A stretch of 64,000 bases of DNA from Bryum argenteum (taxonomy: Eukaryota > Streptophyta > Bryopsida > Bryales > Bryaceae): positions 33,706,101 through 33,770,100 of the forward strand of contig CM073321.1 in assembly GCA_037043015.1 (NCBI GenBank). Direction: 5' to 3'. Within the stretch, counting starts at the first letter, position 1. Each line of letters opens with the position of its first letter. The position numbers and the translations under genes were made by a program. Positions 24,730-37,818 of the stretch are shown in pieces. The notes beneath the pieces are model-generated. The model saw nothing but the letters and a program-made list of their open reading frames with translations, searched no databases and had not been told where the DNA came from.

Positions 24730-25145
24730 TCCGACAGTGGCCGACCGCACCCGTCCAACCGACCGCACTTCGTCCGACCGTTTGACGGCCGACCGCACTT
24801 CGTCCGACTCTCCGACCGCCGACCGGTGCCGGGACCGAGCGTTCGAGGCCGACCGGTGTGCGGTCGGGCGAGGTCGGCCGCCGACCGCCCCGAGACCGGC
24901 GAGGTCGGCCGCCGACGACCGGTGACGACCGGCGAGGTCGGCCGCCGACCGGGTGACGACCGGCGAGGTCGGCCGCCGACCGGGGTGACGACCGGCGAGT
25001 CGGCCGCCCGACATTGCCGCGACCGGCGAGGTCGGCCGCCGACATTGCGCGCGACGGGCGAGGTCGGCCGCCGACCACTGCGGCGACCGGCAAGGTTGGC
25101 CGCCGACCGTGGCGACCGCCGAGGTCGGCCGCTCTCGGCCCCGAC
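24730..25145. repeat. GC-rich repeat block 1 (GGTCGGCCGCCGACC units)
   Basis: Units of about 35-45 bases containing GAGGTCGGCCGCCGACC are repeated at least seven times. Each unit holds a GGTCGGC...GCCGACC inverted repeat. The block ends about 55 bases before the TATA box of the transposase gene. Open frames through it are translations of the repeat, not genes. Confidence 0.85.
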
Positions 25146-25201
25146 CACTTGAATTCAACGGCAGAAATTCAAATTTCAACGGTCAAATTCAGGGTTGAAG
25201 G

Positions 25202-25209
25202 TATATAAG
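25202..25209 (+). promoter_or_regulatory. TATA box of the hAT transposase module
   Basis: TATATAAG lies between the GC block and the first Met at 25,410, leaving a leader of roughly 180 bases. Confidence 0.6.
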
Positions 25210-25409
25210 AGAAGAGACACAAGGCCTCATTTCACTTCCGAATTGTGAATGCGACCCAAAGTCTCTGAGCTGCATAACTTTATGTTATGTGTCCGTTGCT
25301 TGGGCACGTATTGAGTTCGGAAGTGCAGAGTTCGTTTACGAACTCTTGACATTTTTTTCTACATATCTATTACCACGTTTGATCATTTTGAGGTGTCCTA
25401 CCTATTAAA

Positions 25410-28274
25410 ATGGCCAACAAATCATCCTCACCTTGGTTCACCGATGTTCATGAAGTACAAGGCCAACCTACCACGACCCCAATCTGTCCAATGCAATCTC
25501 TCATCATAAGGTTATGAGCAAGAGGCTAGAACGGCAAACTCGACCACCTTGGTTATGAAGGCAAGCGTGGGGTCCGCCTTAATACGATTACGCTTTGTCC
25601 AAAATTGAACACCCGAGTGATGGATTTATTTCAAGATGTGACGGGCGGTTCCCTCCACATAATGGAGAAATGAGCGGTTTTCATTCAATACCATCGTCAT
25701 CGAAGTTCCGAATGTTGGCACGCCAAGGTCCACTGGTGGAGACTCTTGCGTGGGATCTTCTCGAAGCTACCCTTCGATTCCATCAACACCTTTAGTTGGA
25801 TCAATCTCCGCCGTTCCTAACTTTGCGGGACAAGTGAGGGTTGGTGGGCATATCAATAGGGCGATGAAACAATCAGTGATTGAAGATGGTTTTTCTTTGA
25901 AGCGGATAGGCGGGAACTAGACATACTTTGGGCAAAGTTTTTCTATGAAGCAACGTACGTTTCCGTTTCTTTGTAGCACGAATCCGATCTTCAAGGAAGC
26001 CGTAATGAAAACTGCTTCTTTCCGAAAACCATATGTCCCACCTTCTTACCATGACATTCGGACAAAGTTGTTGGGACAAGTAAAAAGTGATCTAGAAGGA
26101 AAACTAGATAGTAGACTCAAGGAGAGCCTTCGGAAGTTCGGGGAACTTTAGCCATGGATGGATGGTCATCTCAGCGAGTAGTCGCCCTCTTGTAAATGCA
26201 ATGCTAGTGACTCCTGTTGGAGAGCTTTTTCTTGGCGCCGTCGATACTATCGGCAAAGAAAAGACAGCAATGTATATGGCCTCTATCATGGTCAAGTTCA
26301 TCAAACAAGTTGGCCCTGAGAACGTTGTCCAAGTCCGCACGGACAACGCTTCAGAATGATTAATGCCTCTCGATTAGTCGTTGAGGATTATCCCCATATA
26401 TTCATTCGGGATGCGCCACGCATGCGATGGATTTGTTGTTGGAAGATTGGGGAAAGGCGTCATGGGTGAAAGAAACTTTGGAAAAGGCCAAGGGCTTGGT
26501 CAAGTTCATCAAAAATCGTCAAATGCCTTTAGCCGTGTTTCGTAAACATGAGACAAGGTTTAGCCTATTGATGCCTGGGAAAACAAGATTTGCGTGCAAT
26601 TTTATAATGATAGATCGCTTATTGCGGGTTCGCGATTCTTTGGAGCAAACTTTTGTAGATCCCGGTGGTTGTCATATGCCTCGAAGAAGTCTCTATCGAC
26701 TAGAGATAAATTACCGGAGTCCCGCAACGTAAGAAAAGTGGTTTTGGATGACGGTTTTTGGCGTTGTACAAACTTCCGAGATATGGTGGCCCCGAGAGTG
26801 TATGCTCTTCGAATTCGACGGCAAGGAGCCTTGTACGGGCAAGGCTTTGCATATCGTTCGTCGGCTCGAGAAGCATGTACTGACGCTATCTACAGAACCA
26901 TTTTCACTCCCGACGGATTTAGCGGACATTGCGAAGGAGAACTTCTACGCAAGGAAAAAGATGATGACAACAGATCTGCTTTCTGTCTTTGGTGCACTTT
27001 TGAATCCTTATTTACTACATGACAAAGAGTTAGCGATGATGATACGAGGTCCGGCATGGGTGCGGGCGTGTTCTAAAAACTCTATGTGCTCCGGGCACTT
27101 ATCATGATGTGGCGAATGAATATATGGCATTTCGAATGAGGAGTGCACCATTTCATGAGATGTTGGATCCTACTGAGTCGAAATGTTCTCCCTTTGTTTG
27201 GTGGGAAATTGAAGGGTTTGTTGGAAAACTCCTTGCTCCAATTGCAAAGCAAATCCTAGCTTAAACGGTGTCATCGTCGGCGTGCGAACGAACGCAATTG
27301 GAGCAATTACTTTTCTTTCGTTCACGATAGGAAGCGGAATCGGTTGCTACCGGAAAGGGCTGATGACTTGGTCTTTGTATACACCAACTCAAAGTTACTT
27401 GCAAACGCAAAGTTAACGGATGAGAAGAGGTGGTACTCGGAGAACTTGGATGTAGAGGATCGTGACGTACGTGACTCCGAGGATGAAGAAACCCCCCATA
27501 ACTCAATTGGTGAAGGCTTTTCGGATCACGTTTTGGAGGACCTAGAAGATGACCTCAATAGCATCCCCGCTATGAGCTTGCAAGATGCTTTGAACGTCCC
27601 GAACACCACGTATGACTTTGTTGACGATGAAGCTGAGGCGGATGATCCAGATGAATTGTTGCCCCTAGCTCATTTACCACGGTTTCAAAAGGATACCGAC
27701 AAAGTCACATGTGATAATACCCCTCGCTCGCGGACTAACTCCAAATACGGACGAAACGTTGTTCAATGTGAAAATCGTGGGGATGATACTCATGGCCGTC
27801 TTCATTACGTTGGATCCAATAACGATAAATATGACGTCCGCCATCGCGACGAACCTCGCTTTGCTCTTTGTTGCCTCTCGGTCTCTATTTCAAAAATGTG
27901 ATTTAGAGGTCCCTACAGTGATGGAGAAATCTTCCAAACGTTTGGTGTCACTTTCAAATCAAGTGCGACCTCGAACAGTACGTTCCAATTCCGGCGGAAT
28001 CTCTAGTGACTCGGATGTACCGCTTCTTCAATTGGGATACAAGAACCTTCCAGGAGGTTCAGGGCTACGGAAGAAGGAGCCTCCAAGAGTTATGACGAAA
28101 CGTAAAGCTCCAATGCTTCCGTTTCTTCATGATAAACCGAAGAATCCCCTTGATGCCATTGAGAATGCGGGAAAATTCAAGATCATTCATTCGGGAAGTC
28201 ACAAACGAAGAATCAAACAAGAAGTTAGTAGTGATTTCGAAGATGACCCTACGGGATCTAGCGGAGTCAAGTAA
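25410..28274 (+). pseudogene. hAT transposase (DUF659-type), decayed
   Basis: The first Met is at 25,410. A zinc-finger-like N-terminus is expected but not clean. Recognisable pieces: a DUF659-like segment in two frames (25,945-26,360, with ASSRPLVNAMLVTPVGELFL and VGPENVVQVRTDNASE); the central region (26,427-26,732, DWGKASWVKETLEKAKGLVKF and MPGKTRFACNFIMIDRLL); and the hAT C-terminal dimerisation motif (27,290-27,420, RNRLLPERADDLVFVYTNSKLL). An acidic then basic tail runs to 28,274. Stops and frame changes are numerous (more than five), so this copy cannot make a full protein. Its place next to the left terminus and the matching TIR/TSD type identify it as the element's own transposase. 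Confidence 0.8.
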
Positions 28275-28635
28275 AAGGAGACAAATGATTATGCAATTCC
28301 TACCGATGTGGATGAATAGACATTAATTACATGCTCAGACACGTAGTAGAGGTCTAGCATACTTCGTGTATGCTAGAGATAGTATAGCTCGTGAAACTTT
28401 ATTACCAAACTGTTGATATGTTCGTACTTTATTTTGTCTGAAAATGTCGGTGAATAGTCAACAAAAGACTATTACATCATAAGAAATAAAAAACTTCATT
28501 ATAAAAACCATGCATTACAAATCCAAAATGGTATGCGACCCTATTCCGGGAACTGTAACCCTCCTTAACCGTCTACGCTTCTACTGGATTTCTATTACAT
28601 CGCAACTGAATGCTCTTCTGTATCAATTGTATTTG
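28275..28635. other. Tail-to-tail gap between hAT modules 1 and 2
   Basis: About 360 bases hold the presumed 3' ends of the transposase (+) and passenger gene (-). An AATAAA-like AAGAAATAAAAAAC lies near 28,480. Nothing else is visible. Confidence 0.4.
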
Positions 28636-31600
28636 CTATACTACGAGTCCGGGGTCTTTGGCTTGGTCTAGCAATTCTACCGCCCTCGTCGTATTCTTGA
28701 TCCACTGCAGACAATTTTCTCTCTCGTTGTTGCCCGACATCCAATCGTCGCCGCTCTCATTGCCATCATCCCTTTTCCGTTTCTTGGGTGGGTTAGCATT
28801 TTTGGAACGGAAGATTTTCATGGCCTCCTCGATTCGTCCCACCACATCCTTCACAAAGGAGTCCTCTGCTGTGATAGACACCAATAACTCCGGCTTCGGG
28901 TCTTTGATCATTGTCGTCCAATGAGTAATGATGTTCTTAATGCGCGACTCAAATTTCTCTACCGCCTCCCAGAAAGTACAGTCTGCGTCTTTGAAAGATT
29001 CCTCCTTCGTTGAAATCCGTAAGTGTGCGGCCTCTTCCAACTTGGCTAGGACTAAAGCCCTTCCAATCGGCCTATCATCGTACTTCTTGTACTCCTCTCC
29101 AAACTCAATGTCACTTGTTACCTCATGCCACAAACCATCTTCTCCCTTCTCCACTCTCTTTGGAGGGAATCGGAAGAAACGATTGTGTTCGATGCTCAAT
29201 GTCCTCCAAAGTTGCGGCAAAACATCTCTCGTTGCTCGCCGTCTTCAATATCTCGCGCCCTAATCTCCACCTCGTAGTCACGTGTCATCCAAAGCAATGG
29301 ATCTGTCTCGCCCTACATACCGCTTGAGGAGTCGGTGTTTTGATGTTGAACTATCCCATTCAAGTGCTTTCCCCACTCACGAAAGTTGTGAAGTTTCTTT
29401 GGAAGTTGATCCAAAGGGAGATTCCATCGGTTGAACTCGTGCCAGGTGGCATGACATCGCGCATCCCCATCACTTCGTAGAATCTCGTGCTAATTGGAGA
29501 ACGACATATAGGACATGATGATTTTCCCGGCGCGCTTGCTATGCAAGTAACATGAAAGTTATGGCCACATTGGCCTAGTGTGTACGCTCCTTCGGACCGA
29601 AATGATATCGGCACATGCCACATTTTTCCTTCATATTGTCGGTGGGGGTCGCATGTGTAAACGACATTTCGATTTGATTCCACAAAATGCGATGAGAATG
29701 AGTTGTATGGCACCCATCCTTCTCGCTACTTCCAAACTCCAATCAATATCATCATCTTTTCCCATCCGATTGAAATTTGTTCGCTCCATCATCTCCTCGA
29801 CATCACCCCAAATAGTGACCTTAGTAGGTTCGGTGTTCTCGTAATCTTTCGTATTTTTAAATTCCTCCAATGATGTATTCACATGTTCACTCGAACCACA
29901 TGATTTGGCGGCGATCTTCTTGATTATGTTGTGCCTTTGAAACCATGGCCTCCCTATCTTGAAGTCGGTGAACCCAAGCCAACCAAGGCAATATGTTCTC
30001 TTCGCGTGGTGTATAATCCACATTTCTCAATGCCATTCGTATGGATTCTAGTTCAGCTCGTGCCTCATCTCTCTACTTCATCATCGCTTCCAATTGCATT
30101 TCCAGTGTTTCTTTAGGACATTGATTATGTAGGCAATCTTTTCCCTTCGAATGTGTATCATCCTCTACACGCACGCCCCTCCTTCCATTGTCCTCCGATT
30201 CCGTATCATCGTCCAAATCGATGATTTGTTTTCCTTTCTCCTGCGTACTGAACCGTGCTTCCTTCTCTTGAATGTCCTCTACTGCCTCAGTAGGCCCTGG
30301 CTCGCATGATGGAGTACCTTTCATCTCCGGGCCATCACTCTTATTATTCCCATCATTATTAGATGGGATAAGATCACCTTCCCTTTCGATCCTTTCTCCA
30401 ATTTTTGAAATTGGAGAATTATCTTTTGGATTTACGGGGACATCTTCCACATCACCTTCTTCGGGAGGATTCAAAATGTTCATCGCTTGCTCCATGAGAT
30501 TGCAGTAGTACGGGGATTTTCTGCGCTCATATCCATTAAGTTTGAAATCATAAACCACCTTGTCAATCACGGTAATTGCTACGTTATACTTATCCTGAAG
30601 ACTTATAAACTCCTTTGTATCCTTTATCCTTGCTTTCACATACGGGAGCCATGCCTCTGATATCTTCTCGTAGTCTATAGCTGCTTCTAGCATTCGAGGC
30701 GTCATTATGGCAAGAGTTTGAGCCAATTCTAAAAACCGTGGAACCATAGCAGCAACAACTTCAACCCCGACTTTCATCTCAGTCCCAGCTTGCAATATAT
30801 GGGTTTTTTTGGTGTCTTCCCACTTCATCTTCGTCTCACCATCTGGAATGGTTTCGTCGTATATGACCTTCGCTACTTCGTCAATAGAAGTGAGATACTC
30901 TCGCAGTTTCTTGTTGCTTGGTACTCTTTCATATAATTCTTCGAAATTTGACCACCAATCCTTCTCCATCTCATGGAGTAATGGAATCGGCATGGATGTT
31001 GTTTCCATTGGTTTACTTGGCCTGCGCTCATTCGATTTTGGATTATTATCGGTCAAATTTAGGCCATTGGGAATAATAGGGTTATCTGGAATGAGAGGAG
31101 AGTACCTCTTCCACTACATTCTCTAAGTCCCCACTGATCTTGCACCGCATTCGCCTCTTCCAATGATCGCTCTCCAATCGTTTACATCCCGAAGCCTATC
31201 AACTGCAGATTGTTCGTTTGATAGACAATCCGTGGCAAGAGGAATGTCTCGTATCCTTTGTAACGACATTCTCATCTTCCGTTGTATCCTCTTGACCTTT
31301 GTTTTTTTTTTTTTTTCCTCAAAACCTCCAAAATATGCTTTGTCAAGGCGATTGTGGATCAAAGCAATCCGGGATATGCTTCGCTTCCTTTCAATGCGAA
31401 GCGGAAATTGAGTATTAGTTTGGTACGTGCTCCAATTTATCTTCCGTTGTAGTATCAACTCAAAGATATACCATTGCCAACAATTGGTAACAAAAGTACC
31501 CTTTTGTTTTGGCACGATCCCGAACAAGGCCCGCCATACTTCCTCCGCACGGTGGATAAAGTGATCATCCTTGCATGTTGCGGGTTGCAACAAAAGTTCT

Positions 31601-31865
31601 TGGTATGAATCGCATGACATTCTTTAGGCCAAAGCTTGCCAATGTGAAACATCTTCACATATTTCTTGCAAATTTGAGCGGTCCAATACTCCGTCACCTC
31701 CGCTTCCCAACCGCGTTCCGCTTTAATGTCTTCATTCTCTAAAATCTCCCAATTCACCATGAGTTGCACCTTTTTGTTTATTCCTCTTCTTAGGCGCGTC
31801 ACGATATCATTGAATTCTCCACCTCCATACTCGTGTTCACGTTCTCGATCGACGTCATCGTGCAA
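28636..31865 (-). pseudogene. Passenger gene: large protein with RING-H2-like segment, decayed
   Basis: The first Met is near 31,865, about 170 bases downstream of a TATA box. The N-terminus (AERGWEAEVTEYWTAQICKKYVKM and KLWPKE) is related to the start of the other passenger at 37.8 kb (WEDEPARIWNCTMCKRYVKM, KLWPRN). A long charged region follows (31,056-30,073; several acidic and coiled-coil-like stretches). A frame at 29,713-29,360 reads LGQCGHNFHVTCI then SSCPICRSPIS, the second half of a RING-H2 finger typical of E3 ubiquitin ligases. The C-terminus (29,220-28,636) ends with PPKKRKRDDG, a nuclear-signal-like motif. At least four frame changes separate these parts. A ubiquitin role is only suggested, because the first half of the RING is not clear. 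Confidence 0.5.
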
Positions 31866-32032
31866 GTATCACCGAAGGATCCACGGGACGAAGCGGCCGC
31901 AACAAATGTGAAAAAAACCGACCCCCTTCTCCTCTCCAACTAGAATGCAAAGAGCGCGCCTTAGCAACCGGAGGCAATTCGAATTGGGTTACCATGAGGA
32001 GAGGAAGTGGTGGAAAATGAAGCCGGACGGCC

Positions 32033-32039
32033 CTTTATA
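32033..32039 (-). promoter_or_regulatory. TATA box of hAT module 2
   Basis: The minus-strand sequence is TATAAAG, directly followed upstream by a GC-rich block. Confidence 0.55.
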
Positions 32040-32047
32040 GTGCCCTC

Positions 32048-32345
32048 ATGCCCGGCCGACCGAACAACCGCCGACCGGGCCTAGCCGTCCAAAGCCCCGG
32101 AGCGGGCCGATCGCTCACGGGCCGCCGTCCGTCCCCGGACTGCCGACCGCCCCGTACCGCCGACCGCCCCGGACTCCGCCGACCGCCCCGGGCCTCGCCG
32201 ACCGCCCCGGACTGCCGACCGCCCCGGCCTGCGCCGACCGACCCCGGACCGGCCGTGGGGCCATCGGGACCGTCCGATTGATCGCCGACCGCCCGGCTCG
32301 GCCGACCGACCGACGGCCGAACCTTCGCAGCCGGGCACGACGGAG
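32048..32345. repeat. GC-rich repeat block 2 (GCCGACCGCCCCGG units)
   Basis: Short tandem units of GCCGACCGCCCCGGAC are repeated about six times, next to the TATA box of module 2. It is the same kind of sequence as blocks 1, 3, 4 and 5 but a different unit, so blocks were amplified independently. Confidence 0.8.
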
Positions 32346-32399
32346 AGGCGGCCGCCGCCGCCCTCTAAACCCTAACCCCAAAATTTGTTGTGCCCCTTT

Positions 32400-35000
32400 A
32401 CAAACCCTAGGCATCAACCAATGAAGATCTATCTATCTCTAAAATATTAAATTTGGGCCCTCGAAGTGGGCATTAGGACTTTATATTGCAAGATCCACTC
32501 TATGACCCACTTTGTAAAGTAGATCTAAAGTTAAGGCACACTTTAAGTCCAAGTGGGCTCAACTCCAAATGGGCCCAACTTCAAATGGCCTCTAGTATAA
32601 AGTAGCCGTAAAAAGTGCCAAAACCCCTCAAAACCAACTTGTTATGAATTTCACTTCAATCCGAAAATGATGAAATTTAGTAGATTCTCTTGTGCACTAA
32701 TAAATTATCATCTCGCAATCTATGAGGCTCTATGAATCAAACTTTTATGCACATGACTTACAAGAGTATGTTTTTTAGGGCATCCTCAATGGAGACTAAA
32801 TAACCGCCCTTTGTACCAAATTCTATGTTTTGAGTGATTTTGAATTAAAAATACAATTACCAACGTAAGAAGCGCATGTAAAAAAAAAAACGTGAGATAG
32901 ATCTCAAGAAATAAGAAATGTGGATAAAATTTTATTCCCAAATTGTGTAAACTTTCCCTACAAATTTAAAGTTGTTTTATTTAAATTTGTTTTAGGTTTT
33001 TTTTAAAAAATTAGACCTAGCTGCTTAAAAGTTTCTACTTCACCGTCTCCCTTGCAACGAATTTCTTATACTAATAGGATAATTATAAACTGGTAATTAC
33101 TGTTCTTCAAGAAGATAGATAGATACAAACTCCAATTTTCATATCGAATATAACAATTGTATATAAATATAACCAAAGAACTCACGACAAAAAATAGTCT
33201 CTTCCATCTTACCCATGAGTTTATATATCCACCTAAAAGTCTTTCTATAGTCTTTTACTTTCCAATTTCTAAAAACAAATCTTATTAATAGATCAATTAT
33301 AGAAATCTAACTCTTCATGTATGTAAACCATTTATATTTAAAGTAGGATATGTATATTTACATATATACTATGTATTAATAAATTAGAATATGTATATTT
33401 ATGTATGTACTTTATGTTTCATAGTATAATATGTATATGAAGGTATATATTATATGTAATAAATATTATAATTGTATCCTATTATTGTTGAATTTATTAT
33501 AAATATAATATTTCCTGTATACATCAATACATGTATAGTATATATACTTATGTATGTACTTTTTGATTTATAGTTCTCGCACACAAAGTAGAATTGATTT
33601 GCTTTACCTCTAAATATGTATTTAAGTAGAACCACTATTTATATAGAACTTGTTTACCTCTAAATAAAATCTCAAAGATTAAATCGCTATTTATGTAGAG
33701 TGACTTTACCTCTAAATATGTTTTTAGCAAAAACCGCTCTATCTTTACCGTATAGTGTATATATATTATTTATTTTATTATTTTCATTTTAGAGGAGACC
33801 CCAGTTAAGAACCAACATCCCGGATGAGACTATAACATGTCCAATATATAATAAAGGAATTAGCCTACAAAGGTTTGTAAAATAATGTATTGGATATGGA
33901 AAAATAAAAATATTAGCTAGGGAAATTAATAAATCCTAGACCATGAACCTTATATCCTATGCTCAAGTGATTTCATCCACAATATACTCTAAATGAAAAA
34001 GCAATGGCTATTCAAATCATTCTATTCCCTAATCAATCCATCAAAGTTTCTAATATAAGAATAATCAACTTCATTTAACATAAAATAGAAGTACTATACG
34101 TGTACAAGATCAAATATGATTATAACTTTATAAGTTAATGCCGTTATTGCCATATGTTAAAAACTTATAGGGTGCGATATTTTTATTAATTTATTTGTAA
34201 CGCTTTTTACTTCTCTTAATTTATGATCACAATATAGAAAACAATAGAACTGTATATCAATTACCTTTACAAGAGGTAAATTAATACACAATGATGAAAT
34301 TATTTCTAAATGCACATGAAATAATATAGACCATAAAATGTGGACAACTTAAGGGCTAAATAGGAAGTTTAAATATTGACTAATACGGTAATACCAAAGT
34401 TATGAAAACAAAATACTCACACATGCTCACCTACATTTAATATATACTTAGATCTCTCCAATGTTAGACATAAGTATACTCTCATCAAGGAATAGGTAAA
34501 AAGTCCGGAAAGTGATATGAGAGGATTTAGGGCCACCTCAAAGTGCACAATAGGGGCCAAGCCATTAATGGGGCCAATACATGAAAACATCTCCTTGTGA
34601 GAATGGATCAATATTTGACAAAAGTTGGGACATTCAAGAAATGAATGAAAATTCATGGCCTAAAAGCGTTCTCTTCATTCAAATTAAGAAAGAATATTTG
34701 TAAGAAATAAAATCAATGAGAACAAATCTAAAACATGGACTCTCGCTAATAATAAGAATTGGCCCCATAACCTTCGTTTTCCTTCTAGAAAAAATGGGCA
34801 CCAACTCCCAACACCTTCACTAATGGGGGAATAGGCATGGGAGATATGTTGGCCTTGACTCCTCTTGCAAGGAGTCCCTTATTATAGAATTATTTGGAGC
34901 CTAGAGTATCTTTGTCATAAAACATTCTTGTTTCGACAAAGAGATCTTCCCGACATTCCTTGTCGAACATTCCCTACCCCGATTTAGACGCCACGTGTGA
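32400..35000. repeat. Non-coding middle of the hAT element built from duplicated segments (first copies)
   Basis: No gene is visible. The segment at 32,645-32,770 is repeated at 35,621-35,752. The segment at about 34,110-34,440 (TATGTTAAAAACTTATAG, TTACCTTTACAAGAGGTAA, ACGGTAATACCAAAGTTATG) is repeated at 36,060-36,490. An AT-rich stretch lies between (33,100-33,800). Confidence 0.65.
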
Positions 35001-35099
35001 CGCGATACGCTAAATATAGAAATGCAAATATGCAATGCGGGGAAGTGAGAGAAGTTGAGGAAACGGGAGTTCGCCTTCTCGGGAGAGAGCAAGAAGAGG

Positions 35100-35310
35100 A
35101 GGGGAGGGAGGTACGCCGGCCGACCGACGGATAGCCGACCGGTCGGTCGGGCAGCCGACCATGAGCCGGCCGGCCGGCGGCCGGTCTCGGCCGGCGGTCC
35201 CGGCCGCTCGGCCGTCCATGGTCGCCGGGCCGGGTCGGTAGGCCGGTCATGCGGTCGGTCCCATCGGTCGGTCGACACGAGCGGCCCAGATTGACCGATC
35301 GTCGTATCGC
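35100..35310. repeat. GC-rich repeat block 3, without an obvious gene
   Basis: CCGGCCGACCGACGG-type repeats with dense inverted repeats, bounded on the left by a CT-rich strip resembling the module 4 leader. No convincing coding region starts on either side, so this may be the remains of a fifth module's promoter. Confidence 0.6.
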
Positions 35311-35538
35311 CATCGCCCGCTTCGGGTTTTTCTTTTTTTTTTTTTTTTATTCTTAGTTTCCATTGTGTTCCTGGAATCTTTCAAAATTACATAGGATCCT
35401 TTTTAAATTTTAATCCCTCTCGATTTACATTATTAGATTCTCAAACATTATTACACAATGAAAAAAGGAATCCTATGTTGATTTGTGAAATGCTATATAT
35501 TCTTTATTCACGGATATTGGTTTAGTGGTTTAGGGTTC

Positions 35539-35583
35539 CGGGTTTAGGGTTTAGGGTTTAGGGTTTAGGGTTTAGGTTTATGG
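35539..35583. repeat. Interstitial telomere-like repeat (TTTAGGG)n
   Basis: About five to six TTTAGGG copies in a row, the plant telomere unit. It lies between GC block 3 and duplicated spacer sequence. Confidence 0.85.
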
Positions 35584-35599
35584 TTTACTTAGAGATTTC

Positions 35600-37120
35600 A
35601 TGATTGCAGTAGCTTTGTTATATGAATTTTCACTTCAATCTAGAAGTGATGAAATTTCGTAAATTCTCTTGTGTACTAACATATTATGATCTCGTAGTAT
35701 ATGAGGTTATATGACTCAACTTTGGGGCACATGACCTACAACTATAACTCTATTTCAATATTGCATGGTTGAGAATGTAAGTTGAGGATCCTCATTTTAA
35801 TATTGGACCCTTATTTTGGAAATGCGACATTTGGTAAAAAATGGACATTAGGTTTGGGGAGTCTATAATCTTAGATGCTATGTTGAATGTTGAAAATACT
35901 ATCAATATATTCCTTGCAACAAACTCGTGATTTATCCCATGTCAATAATAATAACAATGCGATGGAGAAAAGTGGCATTCTAATTGATTAAAAATATAAA
36001 TCAATACTACACCATGCATACACGAATCCCTTATTTTTATTCCACACACAATTGAGTTTCCAAAGATTTCCAACACCAATCTTTATAAGTTGATGCGATA
36101 TGTTAAAAACTTTTAGAGTTGGATATTTTCAAAAATTTATTTGTCTCCCTTTTTACTTCTCTTTATTTGTGATTGCGAAATAGAAAACAATAGAGTCCTC
36201 TTTCTATTACCTTTGTAAGAGGTAAATAAATAATTATTCAAATAAATACAATAAAAAAATGGTACTAATAAATATGGAAAAAGAATATGTGCAAATTAAG
36301 TACAATGATATGTACTACATTATAAATATACTCCTACCTTAGTTCAAGGGTGTCAAACAAAAATAGCCAATAATAGAATGAGTTGTTTAGGCATAATGTT
36401 TTTTCAGTTAAGCCTATTCTTATGTCTAAACGTGGTCAATGTAAGGCCTAACACGGTAATACCAAAGTTATGAAACTAAATGGTCACACATGCTCTATAA
36501 GTCTATTACAATATTACATGTTTGAGAATGTAAATTGTGCATCTTCATTTCAATATAGGACCCTTCATTTGATAATGCGCCATTTGGTTAAAAATAGGCA
36601 CTACGTTTGGGGAGTATATAATCTTAGATCCAATTGGCAAAAAAAAAAAACTTATTTTGTTCCTTTAAGTCATTTTGAAGTATTCTAATTATAATGTGAA
36701 TAAGAATGTAATTAGAAAATACGAGTAATTATTATATACGGTATAAATAAAACCACGTCTATTTACATAAAACCTACTGTTGACATGGAAGACACAAATT
36801 AGGATACACTAGATTCTATCATCCCTGGTTCTAAATTTGGGACGCATGTATGTATAATGAAATTTATATGTTATATGTTTTATACGTACACATATTTTCA
36901 TGAACGCCAATAGCCTTCTATTATAGTTCATGAGAAAATATATTTTTCTGCTAATACATGTTCATTGTAAGTTTGTAACCCTTAACCTCAAATGCCCAAG
37001 GGGGTGTAGACTCTAGAGCCTAGAAACACACGTTTTGCAAAGTGCAAGAGATGAAAATAAAGGTTAGCAATCTAGATCCCAACCGTACAACATTGTAGAA
37101 GACTTGGTTTAGGTCATGTG
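35600..37120. repeat. Duplicated spacer segments (second copies)
   Basis: It holds the partners of the segments at 32.6 and 34.1 kb. A further internal pair (35,755-35,880 and 36,500-36,630) shares GTTTGGGGAGT and ATAATCTTAGATC. No gene is visible. Confidence 0.65.
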
Positions 37121-37290
37121 GAGGAAATTTGGACTCCAAGACTAGAACTATTAAAAAAAAAAAAAATTCTTTCTTTGTGGGCCATGGGAAAGCATGCCTC
37201 ATGTTTGAAAAAAAAAAATCCAAAAACAAGACTTGGTTCTCCATCGCTTTCATTTTCTTCTCCCTATGGAAACCCAACAGTTGTTTAATA

Positions 37291-37298
37291 AAAAAAAA

Positions 37299-37330
<32 letters not shown>

Positions 37331-37340
37331 AAAAAAAAAA
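37291..37340. repeat. Poly-A tract
   Basis: About fifty bases of almost pure A interrupted by two other bases, directly left of GC block 4. Confidence 0.8.
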
Positions 37341-37354
37341 ACAAAACAACAAAG

Positions 37355-37673
37355 CCCCCGCCGACCGGACGGGGGACGGCCGACCGATCGGACGGCGGCG
37401 ACGACGATCGACGGACGGCCACCGATCGCCTCTCGCGACCCGTCGGACGGCGGCGTCGCCGGATCCGCTCGGCCGCGACGGATCGGTCGGCCGCGATAGT
37501 CCGGCCGATCCGGCGGCCGCGACGGATCTGTCGACCGACGGGCGGCTCGCATCGGTCGCCAATGCGGCCATCGGATTGGCCGACCGATCCTGGCCGACCG
37601 ATGGCGGAATCGACCATGGCCGACGGAGATCGGACGGCCGAGGGAACGGGCGAATGCCGACCGCCGCGATCGG
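37355..37673. repeat. GC-rich repeat block 4
   Basis: GCCGACCGATCGG/CGGCCGCGACGGATC-type repeats directly upstream of the TATA box of module 3. Long open frames in all directions reflect lack of stop codons in GC-rich repeats. Confidence 0.8.
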
Positions 37674-37681
37674 TATAAATA
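37674..37681 (+). promoter_or_regulatory. TATA box of hAT module 3
   Basis: TATAAATA lies about 145 bases before the Met at 37,819. Confidence 0.65.
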
Positions 37682-37818
37682 GCCGACCGGGGCTCATTTC
37701 TTCTCACTCGGTGTGCGCCCTCAGTATTGTGGTTTTCCATGTCGATCGCGCTCCCTCGAGTCCCCTCTTGATAATCGACGCCATTTTTTTGCGCTTTTTT
37801 TTTTCTTGTGGCCACAAT

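Noticed and set aside
24714-25179. Several long arginine/proline-rich open frames (also at 32.1, 35.0, 37.3 and 42.0-42.6 kb)
   Set aside because: They run through GC-rich tandem repeats in all frames and both strands, which lack stop codons by composition.
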